28,583 nt of DNA from Geminicoccus sp035556675 (GCF_035556675.1 NZ_DATMFZ010000170.1:1-28583), one strand, 5' to 3'. Shown: positions 16,206 through 25,820, counted from the first letter of the stretch. Notes: generated by a model not told the origin, from the sequence alone. Program-made: numbers and translations.

Positions 16206-16898
16206 CTAAGCCGACATGCTGTTGGGCGGCATCTCAGTCGCGTTATCAAGCACGCGCGTAACTCCTGGAACTTCCCAGATCAGCACGGAAAGCGCTCGGC
16301 GAGTTGCCTCGGACCTATGATATCCACGAAGCTCGACCACCCCACCGCCTACCTCAAAGGATAACAGCGGCGCAGTCGCCCATGGCTGCTGCCGCATACT
16401 GGCCAAGATGGCAGAACGAATGGAATCGTCCGACGTGGCGAAGGTTATCCCGTTCGCGGGCGACGGAAATAGAGCCCGCAACAGATCGGTCCGTGATACC
16501 ATGCCGACGAGCTGTCCTTCACGAAGCACGGGCAGCCGCCGTATCTTGTGCTCTTCAAGCATTCTCGCGGCGCGCTCAGCCGTGGTGTTCTCATCGACCG
16601 TCCAGAGTGCACGCGTCATCACATCCCCTGCGGTCACTCCATGCGCGCGTGCGTAGCGGTCAGCGGCCCGATCATGATTGTCGAACAAGCTCTGGAACCA
16701 GGTGAGCTGTGGCTCATCCGATAACGCCAGCCGGCGTAACAGGTCGGACTCCGTCACCATTCCCACCAAGCGGTTAGCGGCGTCGATAACGGGCACCCCA
16801 GGAAGCGCACGCTCAGCCAGCAGCGCGACGAGAGCCTTCACCGGCACAGTCGGTGATACCGAGAGAACACCAGTCGTCATGAGCTCACGAACAAGCAT
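16206..16898 (-). CDS. CBS-CBS-BON domain protein
   Basis: This is 230 residues. The first CBS domain (about 4-58) contains LMTTGVLSVSP and GVPVIDAANRLVGMVTESDL. The second (about 86-142) contains DVMTRALWTVDENTTAERAA and RRLPVLREGQLVGMVSRTDL. The C-terminus (about 153-222) is a BON domain with VVELRGYHRSEATRRAL and VPGVTRVLDN. CBS pairs bind adenosyl nucleotides and BON domains bind membranes or phospholipids, so a cytosolic energy- or stress-sensing role is likely. The ATG at 16898 follows GGAGAGG by four bases and outranks the longer in-frame start at 17066. It appears monocistronic. Confidence 0.88.
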   Translation of the reverse strand: MLVRELMTTGVLSVSPTVPVKALVALLAERALPGVPVIDAANRLVGMVTESDLLRRLALSDEPQLTWFQSLFDNHDRAADRYARAHGVTAGDVMTRALWTVDENTTAERAARMLEEHKIRRLPVLREGQLVGMVSRTDLLRALFPSPANGITFATSDDSIRSAILASMRQQPWATAPLLSFEVGGGVVELRGYHRSEATRRALSVLIWEVPGVTRVLDNATEMPPNSMSA

Positions 16899-17113
16899 GA
16901 CACCTCTCCTCGCTTCATCGCCATGATCCGCCAGCGCCGCTAGGCGACGGCGAGAGCTTCCCTGTGCCGGCATAGACGACGTCGGGATTGACAGCAGCCG
17001 CCCCTGGGGTGGCCGCCCCTCGGCGCGCCAACTCACCGCGTTCCTGTTAGCCGAGCACGCCCGCACCAGGCGTTACAGCGCGGACCTCCTCGGCGCAGAA
17101 CAACGGTGGCGGC

Positions 17114-17332
17114 TTATGCAATGGTGGCCCAGATCTGGAAATCTGCAATGCTGGAGGTCGCAGGACCGGCGATCAGGCCAGCAGCCTGACCAATGAAGGT
17201 CAGCTCAGCCGCCACCCACCTGGCCGCCTTTGCAACATGCGTGGGGCCTACATAGCCGGCCACGCCTGCCTCCTTCTGGTCCAGGGCACAGCCAAATTTC
17301 CTGCCGCCGTCCGAGAGTTGTTCCTCCGCACC
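17114..17332 (-). other. open-frame remnant without a start
   Basis: On the minus strand a 72-codon frame without any Met encodes DGGRKFGCALDQKEAGVAGY, then GPTHVAKAARWVAAELTFIG and LIAGPATSSIADFQIW before a TAA at 17114. The composition looks protein-like, so it may be the end of a broken gene. No family was recognised. The rest of 16899-17557 shows no supported gene. Confidence 0.25.
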
Positions 17333-17557
17333 TCAGGCGTGCCTCTTCCGAGGTCTTCGCTCCTTACAAGAACTGGTGCGGCCTCCTAACTCTTCAACTT
17401 TGGCTTCGTGCAACTCGGCGTCATCGAAGATTTCTACTCGTCTGCTGAAGCTATAGTACATGCTATGGTTCGGTTTTCGAGCATGCCTCACAGACAGCAC
17501 TGTGCGCTTGGCCGCTCTGCGGCCCGGACGGCACGCCAGCAAGAATTGGAGCGGCAT

Positions 17558-17914
17558 ATGGCCGAGGCGATCCAGGGCACTGGGCAGCACGGGCGGCTTT
17601 ACTGGTGCATCAAAACCGATCTGGCGCCGGATGGTGAGATCCACGTCATGGCTGACCGCGTCGAGGTCACGTCCTCTGGCGCGCTGATCGCCTGGGGCTC
17701 GTACCGCGCGCATGAGAGCGAAGCAGGTGCCGAGCCCTCGGTGAACTTGGTCTGTGCACCCGGCCGATGGTTTGCTGCTTACGCTGCCTCGACGATTGAC
17801 GGTGGCGGCTTGGCCGTTCAGAGCTGGGCGGGGGAAGTAGCGCACGGGCACAACCGGGCCGCGGATGCCGAACGAGGTCATGGCCTCCGCGAGGTGCCGC
17901 ATCAGTCTCGATGA
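17558..17914 (+). CDS. small hypothetical protein
   Basis: This is 118 residues from an ATG with GGAG eight bases upstream. The central part is regular and protein-like: GRLYWCIKTDLAPDGEIHVM, then ADRVEVTSSGALIAWG, SVNLVCAPGRWFAAYAAS and GGGLAVQSWAGEV, suggesting a beta-rich domain. The last ~25 residues are His/Arg-rich and may be read out of the true frame. An antisense frame (17333-17944) exists but its composition is less convincing. No family was identified. Confidence 0.5.
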   Translation: MAEAIQGTGQHGRLYWCIKTDLAPDGEIHVMADRVEVTSSGALIAWGSYRAHESEAGAEPSVNLVCAPGRWFAAYAASTIDGGGLAVQSWAGEVAHGHNRAADAERGHGLREVPHQSR

Positions 17915-18388
17915 GGACACGGCGACCTGACCGACGGGTAGCACTCGCGTGATCTCTGCGGCGGCATGGCTTTAACCACGATGATCGCGGCAGATCTTTA
18001 GTTCCGCACAGCCTGCAGTTCACAAGGATTGCGCCGCTGACAGGTTCCTTGTGCCGCTACACTATGTGGTACTGCCAAGTGTCGGGATGGTGGTGAATTG
18101 CGAGTGGCCGAGCTCCTTGCGTTGCCGGGGCATGAAGGTGATGCTGTTCTTCCTGCATCCTCTGCCGGTGCGGAGAGGTGCGCTATTCAGCCTAGGCCCT
18201 GCTGCCACAGGATGAGTGGCATCGTTGTCGTGCGACAACACGCTTGATACGGATGGAGACCTCTAACAACCTGCGTTTTTGGTATGCCGAGGGGTAAGCG
18301 AGGCGCGGAGAGCGCGGGTTTGCTCTGCTGGCGGGGCTGAGTGCTGAGCCTGGGGCAGCCAGTAGCAGTGTTTGGAACGATTGCCGAG
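17915..18388. other. 474-base stretch without a supported gene
   Basis: No gene with a start signal or recognisable motif was found. The one notable feature is GTTGTCG-TG-CGACAAC at 18224-18239, a near-perfect palindrome with a two-base centre, which could be a regulator site. It lies just outside the degraded IS5 element beginning at 18389. Confidence 0.35.
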
Positions 18389-19460
18389 CTATCCGAGCGC
18401 AACTCGGATGCCAAGCCAGGCCAGGCAAGTGAGAAGGTAGGCGAGATTGGCAATGACGATCCTCACTCGTGCCCAGGCAAGGCCGATGGCGCGCACGAAC
18501 AGCGCCATGCGGTGCTTCTGCGCGGCAACGACATGCCCGATGCTGGAGCGGATCCGGGCACGTGACGCATTGACCTCGACTTGAAGCTCGGAGAGGCCGC
18601 GCCGCGGCGACTTGCGGAACTGGAGGCGCTCTCAGCCCAGGCGTTCGAGGACCTCCAGATTGTGCTTCGTTCGGTAAGCTGTGTCGGCCCAGATGCGGCT
18701 GGTGGTGTTCTCAGGATCGAGCAGGGCGCGAAAGCTGCGGCTGTCGTGTTCAGCGGTATCCGTGACCGTCCAGCGGCGGCTCTGCCCATGATGCCGGTCG
18801 ACGCCGATATGGCTCTTGTAGCCGAAGGCGGGCACAGCGATTTGAATGGCCTGGTGCTGCGAGCCTTCGGGCTTGAGCCTGGCTCTGCTACGCTTGAGCG
18901 GCGGGCATCCCCGTCCTTCTGCGCCCGCTTGGCGCGGGACCAGCCCTCCGGTGCGCCGCCTTCCCGGATGATGGCCTTCCTTGATGGTGAGCTTTTGGCG
19001 CGATGCGGCCATCAAGGCGGCATCGATCATCTGCCCGCCCATGGCGAGGCAGCTCTTGTCGGGCAGAGCCTCGTCCAAGCAGCGGAACAGGCTTCGATGG
19101 CGCCCGTTTGCTTGATCTGGTCGCGGTAGAACCAGATTGCCTTGGCATTGGCGCCGCCTCGTACAGCAGGCGAGCCCAACAAAGCGCATGAAGTTCGGAC
19201 GGTCATGCAGCTGGAGTTCCCCCTGCACGCCCGAGAGGCTGTAGAGCGCCTGCAGCACTAAATGCGGAACATTAGCGCGGCGTCGTAGGGCGGGCAACCA
19301 CCGCGGCCAAGGCCTGACCGACCCAAGGTCGCATCCAGCACCGGGCGGAGGATTTCGAAGTCGGCCACGGCCGCAAGACGCTCCCGCGGATCGCCAGCCG
19401 CGGAGAGTGCCGCGTGCCGCTCGTCGGCATCAACGAAGCCCGGCTGACCTGCCGACTCAC
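18389..19460 (-). pseudogene. degenerate IS5-family transposase, element B
   Basis: A transposase of about 350 residues is scattered over frames. The N-terminal part reads QPGFVDADERHAALSAAGDP, ADFEILRPVLDATLG and LVLQALYSLSG. The middle reads LAMGGQMIDAALMAASRQKL and FGYKSHIGVDRHHGQSRRW. The end reads RIWADTAYRTKHNLEVLE and GHVVAAQKHRMALFVRAIG before a TAG at 18389. Frameshifts occur near the start (after MSRQ), near 19265 and near 18650, among others. It is a different IS5 subgroup from element A. It cannot encode an active enzyme. Terminal repeats were not resolved. Confidence 0.82.
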
Positions 19461-19694
19461 TGCCTCGGCTGAGACAAGGCAGTGAATGAGCTCAGCGCCT
19501 CAGCAGCGGGGTATTTCGAAGTGTCCGGACGGCAGCTTTGGGATCTCCAAAGAACATTGCTTAATTCGGCCTTTGGATTTCTCAAATTGATTCCGCTCCC
19601 GAATGTTATCGAACGAAATCAAGAAATCCTCATTTTGATATGCCGCGAACGTGGGTATGGGAAATATTCCGGGCTCACTATATTGCATTTCTCC

Positions 19695-20909
19695 ATGGAG
19701 AATGTCGAGATGAATTTTAGAATGATGATGCAGAACGGTCCGGCCAAAGTCGCTGAGCTATTTTCTCGCCTAACGGATACTTCGGACGGTGCAGTGAAAA
19801 CCAGGGAACGACTGTTCGCCGAGCTCAAGGCCGAGCTCATGCTTCACATCAGCCTTGAGGAACAGCACCTGTTTCCGATTCTCCGAAAGAATCCTGAGAC
19901 CAAGGATCTGGTCGCCGAGGCGATCCGCGATAACAAGGAACTGCGGGCGAAGCTGGCCGAGCTCGAAGCCATGCCGAAGAACGACCAAGTGTTCTCTGAG
20001 AAGATTTCCGAGCTGCAGAAGACTTTCCGGCAGCACGCCCGCGACGAGAAAAAGGAGCTGCTGCCCGCAGTACAGCGTGCGCTCAGCGATGAGCAGGTGC
20101 AGGACGTGGCCGAGAAGATGGAAGCAGGCCTAGCTGAAGCCGAAAAGGCCAAGCAGGACGAAGCTGAAGAGCGTCGTTCCAAGCAGCGGCAGGAGCGTGA
20201 ACAAACTGAATTCATGATCCATCAGGCTGAACTTCGGGCCAAGCAGACGCAAACGGCGGAGCATGAGCGCGCTGCCGCCGAGCAAAGCGCCCGAGCCGAA
20301 GCGCGGCGGATTGCTGCCGACACGCCGGCCGCTACTGCGGTGAAGGCGACGGGCGTAACCCCGCCCTTTGCTGCCGCGTCCAGCGATGCGCGCCGACGCG
20401 CTCAGGCGCAGGCCACTGCGCTGACGAACATGTTCATGTGGCCCTGGATCGGCGCCATGCAGAACATGCGGCAGCCGGAGAGCTCCACGCCGGCACGGGG
20501 CCCCTCCGGGATGGAGGAGGTGATCCCGCTCGGCGAGGAGGTTCTTGAGGTCGGCAAGCGTACCGAGAGCCGCGGCACGGCGCGTATCCATCGCTTCGTC
20601 GTTGAGACTTTGGTCGAGCGGCAGGTCACCTTGCAGAGCGAGAGGGTTGTCGTGGAGCGCCGGCGTCCTGCAGGCGGGGAGACGACGGGAGAGATCCTGA
20701 CGGAAGTGACGGTCGAAGTGGTCGAGACCGAAGAGGTTCCGACAGTCGAGAAGCGCAGGCGACTCCGTGAGGAGGTCGTCATCCGCACCGAACGCACGCA
20801 GCGCGTTGCGACAGTGAGCGAGATGGTCCGCCGCGACGAGGTCGAGATCGAGCAGACCGGCCGGACGCACGGCAAACGGCAGCTTCGCGCGCTGACCTCG
20901 GAGCACTGA
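19695..20909 (+). CDS. hemerythrin-like / DUF2382 protein
   Basis: This is 404 residues from ATG 19695; ATG 19710 with GGAG nine bases upstream is an equally good start, and the frame stays open back to 19482. The N-terminal ~140 residues are hemerythrin-like: LMLHISLEEQHLFPIL gives H51, E55 and H58, and FRQHARDEKKELLPAV gives H114. The usual first-helix His is absent and the expected His near position 80 is Asn (IRDNKELRAKL), so the iron site is probably incomplete. A charged Ala/Glu coiled coil follows (150-260). The C-terminus (about 274-395) is a DUF2382 stress-type domain, with EEVIPLGEEVLEVGKR and EEVVIRTERTQRVATV. A stress role is likely; oxygen or iron binding is doubtful. Confidence 0.8.
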   Translation: MENVEMNFRMMMQNGPAKVAELFSRLTDTSDGAVKTRERLFAELKAELMLHISLEEQHLFPILRKNPETKDLVAEAIRDNKELRAKLAELEAMPKNDQVFSEKISELQKTFRQHARDEKKELLPAVQRALSDEQVQDVAEKMEAGLAEAEKAKQDEAEERRSKQRQEREQTEFMIHQAELRAKQTQTAEHERAAAEQSARAEARRIAADTPAATAVKATGVTPPFAAASSDARRRAQAQATALTNMFMWPWIGAMQNMRQPESSTPARGPSGMEEVIPLGEEVLEVGKRTESRGTARIHRFVVETLVERQVTLQSERVVVERRRPAGGETTGEILTEVTVEVVETEEVPTVEKRRRLREEVVIRTERTQRVATVSEMVRRDEVEIEQTGRTHGKRQLRALTSEH

Positions 20910-21296
20910 ACCTCCGGGTGATCACAAAGGGTGCAGATACCAAGTAGCCACTGCGGGTCGACTTGGTGCCTGCAGAGGTGTGCTTCTGGAAGACATCTGT
21001 TTTTCGCGTGCCAAGCTCCCTTGCTGCGGGGGGGCGTGTGCAGCCTGACAGGCATGTTTCCCCTGAATATTTCCCCGCTGAAAGCTGCGAACCAGCTCCT
21101 CTTGTAGGAGGGGCGGTCTCCTATGACAGCACACCGTGCCTGATCAGGGCGCTTCGGATGTCGAAGTCCAGGATCAGCCGAACGCGCACCTTATGCTGTC
21201 CGTTGCACATCCCGCCGAACGCGGTCTTCTCCATGATGCTGCGCGGTAGTAGGCAGCCTCGGCTGGTCATGCTTATCTTCCCGCTCGGCGGGCGGC
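20910..21296. other. 387-base stretch with one possible tiny gene
   Basis: On the minus strand 21121-21234 is a 37-codon frame, MEKTAFGGMCNGQHKVRVRL then ILDFDIRSALIRHGVLS, with a protein-like composition but no ribosome site. It may be a fragment of something larger. Nothing else in this stretch is supported. Confidence 0.25.
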
Positions 21297-21725
21297 ATGG
21301 CCAGCAGAGCAGCTGCAGAACCGAAGCGAGCGGTGGGCCGGCTGCGGGCGCCCTATCCTGTGCAGGGGTTGGCTGAAAACGGATCGGCCTACGCCGCCCA
21401 CGACACGCACGGCTTTGCCGTCGCGTTGGACCTGGTCGCCTGTCTCACGCCAGTCCGCAGCCCCGCGAGCAATGGTGTTAATGAGGCGTTCGTGAAGACG
21501 CTCAAGCTCCACTACGCCCGCATTCATCGCAGGCCCGATGCTGCCACCGTCCTCCAGCAACTCCCGGCTTGGACCGAACACTACAACGAGCTCCACCCTC
21601 GGGAAGGCGTGCGGATGCGCTCACTCCGTGAGTGCATCCGCGACAGTCCCAACCAGCTCAGTATCCGGCTTCATGGGGCAACTCCAGGTCCCCCTTCAGA
21701 TGTCGCCCGCGCTGTCGATTATTAG
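21297..21725 (+). pseudogene. IS3-family transposase C-terminal fragment
   Basis: Residues encoded by about 21363-21641 (LAENGSAYAAHDTHGFAVAL, then LTPVRSPASNGVNEAFVKTL and WTEHYNELHPREGVRMRS) match the end of an IS3/IS2-group OrfB, including the D-N-G-like motif (here ENG) and the E of SNGVNEAF. The first two thirds of the enzyme are missing. The D of the usual DNG is Glu. It is a dead remnant. The 22 codons ahead of it and the ~27 behind it do not belong to the family. Confidence 0.78.
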
Positions 21726-21852
21726 GGCGATGCCGTTGGATGGCCCTCACGGAAATGACGATGGTCATCGCGCGAATCCTTTTCCGCTGTCCGGTGATCG
21801 CAGTCGGTCCGCCATGGGACTTTGCTCCGGCTCGCCGGGGGGCACCGAGCGC

Positions 21853-22446
21853 CTACAGGAAGCCCGGTATCCAGCCAGTTGAACTCAGAGTCTCCCATGC
21901 GACTGCCGCGGCGACCGCGAGCAGGACGATGGCGCCCGCGAGCGCGGCGCAGAGCAGGATGCCGTCCTCCTCCAGGTAAGCAAAGGCGATCAGCGCGATC
22001 GTCAGAGCCAACGGGACATTGCTCAGCGGCACCGGGACGAGCAGGCCTCCCGCCAGTAACAGGACGATACCACCGACCACCCGCTTCGTTGCCTCGAACG
22101 GTGTAATCCAGCGCGGGCGGATGAATTGCTCCAGCCAGCGCAGCGCCGGCAATACGTGGCGGATCACCCGGACTAAACGCCACGTCTCGAAGCGGCGGGA
22201 AGCAACACGGAGGGGGAACACTGGACCGGGGCGCGCCAGGACCATCTGGAGCGCGGGAGCCATGAGCAGTACGCCGGCGACGGCCGACACGCCTGGAAGG
22301 AGGCCCAGGAGCGCCAGCAGAAGCAGCACAAGGCCAAACGAGCGGTCGCCCAGCCGGTCTACTAGCCATCCCAGCGTTACCTGCTTGTCGGGAGAATCGC
22401 CGAGTAGGTCGTTCAGCAACTCGGAGGTTGGCGTGCGCAGCGTCAT
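21853..22446 (-). CDS. exoD: ExoD family exopolysaccharide protein
   Basis: This is a 197-residue integral membrane protein. Motifs typical of ExoD are present: VTLGWLVDRLGDRSFGLVLL, GLLPGVSAVAGVLLMAPA, an amphipathic middle (HVLPALRWLEQFIRPRW), and a C-terminal hydrophobic region, LLAGGLLVPVPLSNVPLAL then AFAYLEEDGILL. In rhizobia ExoD affects exopolysaccharide and alkali tolerance; the molecular role is not known. ATG 22446 is chosen because MTLRTPTSELLNDLLGD resembles the family start. A longer form from 22524 has a better ribosome site (AAAGG). It seems a single-gene transcript, divergent from the DUF1003 gene. Confidence 0.85.
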   Translation of the reverse strand: MTLRTPTSELLNDLLGDSPDKQVTLGWLVDRLGDRSFGLVLLLLALLGLLPGVSAVAGVLLMAPALQMVLARPGPVFPLRVASRRFETWRLVRVIRHVLPALRWLEQFIRPRWITPFEATKRVVGGIVLLLAGGLLVPVPLSNVPLALTIALIAFAYLEEDGILLCAALAGAIVLLAVAAAVAWETLSSTGWIPGFL

Positions 22447-22913
22447 GTCGGCCCGCAGGATAGCAATCCACGACCGCAGAGGACCCCGCTTTCGTACACG
22501 GAACCGTGGATCTGCATGCAGCAACCTTTACGTTTGCCACCGCGAAGCCTGGTGTCCGCCGGGCCGCCATCGACCTGTTGGGCCAGCTTGCGGGCTATGC
22601 GGAAGCGCGTCCGGGCCAAGGTCGAACCATGAGTACCGGCCGAGATCGTCGGTCAGCGCTTCGGGACTGCAAACCTCGACGGCCACCAGACCGACACTGT
22701 ACCGACGGTCTTCGCTCGGTTCGGCGACGCATCGTCGCGCCGTACCGCAAGCGCGTCAATTGCGTTAACGGCGAGGTAAGGCCACCCTCCAGGCCAGGGT
22801 GGTCGCTGCGCCAGGTATAATGGCCGGCCTGGGCCAGCCCTGATCACGACGGAAGGGTATAGCGCCTTCGGAGAGGTAAAGTGTCGGGGCGGCACCTGTG
22901 ACAGGAGAAGGCC
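22447..22913. other. intergenic stretch with a hairpin
   Basis: No supported gene was found between exoD and the DUF1003 gene. Short open frames exist on both strands, without starts or motifs. CCACCCT (22782-22788) and AGGGTGG (22796-22802) form a 7-bp stem with a 7-base loop. It has no U-tract and might end a small transcript or sit in the leader upstream of the gene at 22914. Confidence 0.35.
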
Positions 22914-23462
22914 ATGGTAGGCGAGCACCGCAGGACAGTACACCTGGGGGCTGACGACCTTAGGCGACTGGATGAACTCCGGGCACAGAAACCTGCCCGT
23001 CATAGGGTCCAACATCCGCCGACCCGCGGCGCCCTGATCGCCGATTGGGTCGCAAGGACGGTCGGCTCCTGGCGTTTCATCATCATCCAAAGCGTCGTCC
23101 TCGGCGTGTGGGTTGCGCTGAACGCCGCTGCATACGCCTGGCATTGGGATCCCTATCCCTTCATCCTGCTCAACCTTGTGCTGTCCTTTCAGGCGGCCTA
23201 CGCAGCGCCCATCATTATGATGAGTCAGAACCGTCAGTCGGAGATCGACCGCAGGCACGCGGAGCACGATTACCGGATCAACGTAAAAGCGGAACTCGAG
23301 ATCGAGCTACTGCACAATAAGATCGATGCGCTGCGAGAGCAGGAAATCGTCGAGCTGACCGACATCATCCAGCGTCTGTCAGCATACCTCGCGCCAGGGC
23401 TCGCCGCGGCTGCTGAGGACCGCGACGCTGAAAACCAGAGCACGGCGCCTCACGGCAGCTAA
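22914..23462 (+). CDS. DUF1003 membrane protein
   Basis: This is 182 residues. It has a soluble N-terminal part, then two membrane helices (FIIIQSVVLGVWVALNAAAY at about 55-74, and PFILLNLVLSFQAAYAAPII at about 81-100), followed by the family signature MMSQNRQSEIDRRHAEHDY and a C-terminal coiled coil (ELEIELLHNKIDALREQEIV). The ATG follows AGGAGAAGG by a short spacer, a strong ribosome site. DUF1003 proteins are of unknown function and often turn up in stress gene sets. A dead IS5 element begins right behind its stop. Confidence 0.9.
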   Translation: MVGEHRRTVHLGADDLRRLDELRAQKPARHRVQHPPTRGALIADWVARTVGSWRFIIIQSVVLGVWVALNAAAYAWHWDPYPFILLNLVLSFQAAYAAPIIMMSQNRQSEIDRRHAEHDYRINVKAELEIELLHNKIDALREQEIVELTDIIQRLSAYLAPGLAAAAEDRDAENQSTAPHGS

Positions 23463-23468
23463 GAACGT

Positions 23469-24274
23469 CTAACGAAACCTACGGATCTGGTTGAGGCGGA
23501 GGAGGGAGCAGGCGAGCGCGGTGAAGGCCAAATGGATGTCGGCCCGGCGCTCATAGCGGATGGCGAGGCGTCGGAAGCGGTTGAGCCAAGCGAAAATGTG
23601 TTCGACCCCCCCTCCGGTGCTTGCCAAGCGGCTGTCTGCTTTGGACGCCACGACGGGCAATGCGTGGGGTGATGCCCCGGGCGCGGCATTCCCCGCGGCA
23701 GCGGCGATGATCATAAGCCTTGTCGGCGTGCAGCTTGTCTGGCCTGCGGCGGGGCAGCCGGGACCGCCGATCTGAAGGCGCGACATGGCATCCAGGGTGG
23801 CCGCCAGCATGCGGCGGTCCTGGCGGTTGCGCCGCTCAGCGTCAGGCCCAGCGGCGTGCCGCGGGCATCCGTGACGAGGTGGCGCTTGCTGCCCGGCCTG
23901 CTGCGGTCCGTCGGGGTGGGGGCCGACCTCCGTGCCCCCCTTTTGGCGCCAAGGCTGGCGCTGTCGAGTGCCGCCCGCGACCAGTCGAGGGCCTCCGCCG
24001 CCTGAAGGCACTCCAGCAGCACCCGGTGCAGGCGGCTCCATCCACCCGAGACCTGCCAGTCCCGCAGCGGACGCCTGCAGGCCATGCCGGCCCCGCAGCC
24101 CATCTCCACCAGCAGCCGCTCCCAGGAAGTTCCGGCTGTCAAAACAAACACAATGCCGGTCAGGGCAGCCCGGTCCGGCCATCGAGGGCGCCCGCCCTGC
24201 GGCCCGGGCCGCTCCGGCGGCAGCAGCGGCGCGAGTACCGCCCAGTGATCATCGGGAACAAGGGGCTTCGCCAT
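23469..24274 (-). pseudogene. degenerate IS5-family (IS427-like) transposase, element C
   Basis: This starts MAKPLVPDDHWAVLAPLLPP at 24274, then RPRWPDRAALTGIVFVLTAG, LDWSRAALDSASLGAKRG and GSKRHLVTDARGTPLGLTLS. After frame changes near 23830 and in 23600-23760 it ends FAWLNRFRRLAIRYERRADI and LRLNQIRRFR. The D of DSAS and the late HIFAWLNRF motif are present, but the frame is broken at least twice. Close to family length, so little was lost besides indels. It lies between the DUF1003 stop and the nhaA remnant. Confidence 0.82.
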
Positions 24275-24305
24275 GTCCCCGGTAAGGCACTCCAGCAAAT
24301 TTTGC

Positions 24306-24982
24306 ATGCTGGTGCCCGCGGCGCCTTACCTCGCGCTGCAGCTGGGCGAGGCTGGGGAGCACGGCTGGGGCACAGTGGTGGCGACGGACACCGTCTTCGT
24401 GATTGGCGGCTTGGCGCTCCTGGGGCGGCGCGCCCCGCAGGCCCTGCGCGTCTTCCTGCTCTCCCCGGCTGTCATCGACGACATTGGCGCCATCCTTGTC
24501 GTCGCCTTCGGCTACAGCGCCGGGATCGGCTGGATCGCGCTTGTGGCTGGCGGCCCGGGAGGCGCTTTCCCCGGTTGAACGGCTGGGGGCCACGCTGCAC
24601 CCCTGGATCGCCCGTCGGCATCATGCCGCTGTTTGCGCTCGCCAGCGCCGGCATACCTATCTCCTTCAGCTCACTCGGGGATTCCGTGGTGCAGGCCGTG
24701 ATGGCAGGCTTCGTGCTCGGCAAGCCGGCCGGTGTGGTCGGCTTCGCCTGGCTGGCGGTGCGCCCGGGCCTGGCGGTGCGACCCGCAGCTCTCGGGTGGG
24801 GCACCCTGGCCGGCGGCGGCATGCTCGCCGGCATCGGCTTCACCATGGCACTGCTCATTGCGGACCTGGCGTTCCAGGACCCGCCGCTGCAGACCGCGAA
24901 AATCGGCATTCTTGTCGCTTCCTTGGCGTCGGCGGCGGGAGGCCTCGCACCGCTGGCTTGGCTTGGCTTGGCTTGGCAATGA
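24306..24982 (+). pseudogene. nhaA: NhaA sodium/proton antiporter remnant
   Basis: Fragments of NhaA in order: MLVPAAPYLALQLGE, GWGTVVATDTVFVIGGLALL, FLLSPAVIDDIGAILVVAFG, then after frame changes near 24558 and 24608, GIMPLFALASAGIPISFSSL, FVLGKPAGVVGFAWLAV and AGIGFTMALLIADLAF. The catalytic Asp pair (IDDIGA) and the Lys of LGKP are kept. The first ~100 residues are absent: the IS5 element lies where they should be and the flank beyond it is a different gene, so a deletion accompanied the insertion. Two frameshifts add to the damage. The product would be an inactive inner-membrane fragment. Confidence 0.85.
24955..24977 (+). repeat. GGCTT pentanucleotide tandem repeat
   Basis: Four consecutive GGCTT units plus a partial GGC at the 3' end of the nhaA remnant. 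A five-base unit changes reading frame with each gain or loss, so it can arise or vary by slippage. Here it encodes the terminal LAWLGLAWQ. Confidence 0.85.
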
Positions 24983-25061
24983 TGTCCCGTGCCAACCTGT
25001 TGCGAGCGGCGATGCAGCTGGCCGATGAACGTACCGGGCAGGGCGGCTGCATCTCCGGCCT

Positions 25062-25595
25062 TCAGCACCATCCCTCTGACGTTCCGTGGGGGACCCGGAG
25101 CAGGGTCTTGGTCTCACCGAAGAGCGGGGCGCCCAAATAGATGCGTGCCGCTATCCGGTCGGCGGATTTCAGTTCTGCCGAAACCCTGTAGGTTTTTCCG
25201 TCATCCGGATTGTAGAACCAGCCGCCGCCCCAGCGATCAAGGCCAGTGGAGCGTAGACCCCACAAAATGGTCAGTCCGCACAGTTGGCGCTGCCGCAGGG
25301 CGGCATCGGGATTGTGCTTGTCTCGATTCAACCGGCCCTGCGGATCGCGTGGAACCTGCAACCACAGAATCCGGCCGCACAGCAGGCCGCTGCAGTCAAA
25401 GATCTGCACAGCTGCCTTTCCGTCAATGAGCCAGACGCCATCTGGAACAGCAGCGAAGGCCATTATGCGCGGGGAAGCCAGGACTAAGAGGGCCGCGAGC
25501 AGCAAGGCAGCGCAACGAGGTCTGTGTGGCGTACCCAATCTGGAGATCAGTGCCCGATCCCGGCAGAAGATGGCTGCAGCGGCATGCGCTGGCAT
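25062..25595 (-). CDS. secreted DUF2147 protein
   Basis: This is 177 residues. An Arg-rich start and the hydrophobic run CAALLLAALLVLASPRIMAF (about 29-48) make an N-terminal signal peptide. The mature part has the DUF2147 features: GVWLIDGKAAVQIFDCSGLL, CGRILWLQVPRD, a Cys pair, and WFYNPDDGKTYRVSAELK. The family is periplasmic, beta-barrel-like and of unknown function. The ATG at 25595 follows GAGGAGGAG, a strong ribosome site; the longer frame upstream has none. It faces the nhaA remnant tail to tail. Confidence 0.85.
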   Translation of the reverse strand: MPAHAAAAIFCRDRALISRLGTPHRPRCAALLLAALLVLASPRIMAFAAVPDGVWLIDGKAAVQIFDCSGLLCGRILWLQVPRDPQGRLNRDKHNPDAALRQRQLCGLTILWGLRSTGLDRWGGGWFYNPDDGKTYRVSAELKSADRIAARIYLGAPLFGETKTLLRVPHGTSEGWC

Positions 25596-25820
25596 GGACT
25601 CCTCCTCAGCATTGCCGCTGCCGTTTCCCGATTGGAGTTTGCCCGGCAGTGGCGAGGGCACCCGAGAGCACGAAATGGTGCTTCCGTGGATGCTGTAAAT
25701 CCCCGGGGAGGGATCACAACCTTAGACAGGCAGACGCTCAGGTCGGTGAGCTGATTGCGCCGGAGTGCCTGCGCTGAGCCCCGATCTGCGCGGCCGAGCG
25801 GTCCTGAAAGGGTACGTCCG

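Noticed and set aside
23720..24982. 420-residue plus-strand protein
   Set aside because: Its first part is the antisense of the IS5 transposase and only its end is NhaA; it is a chance frame joined across two pseudogenes.
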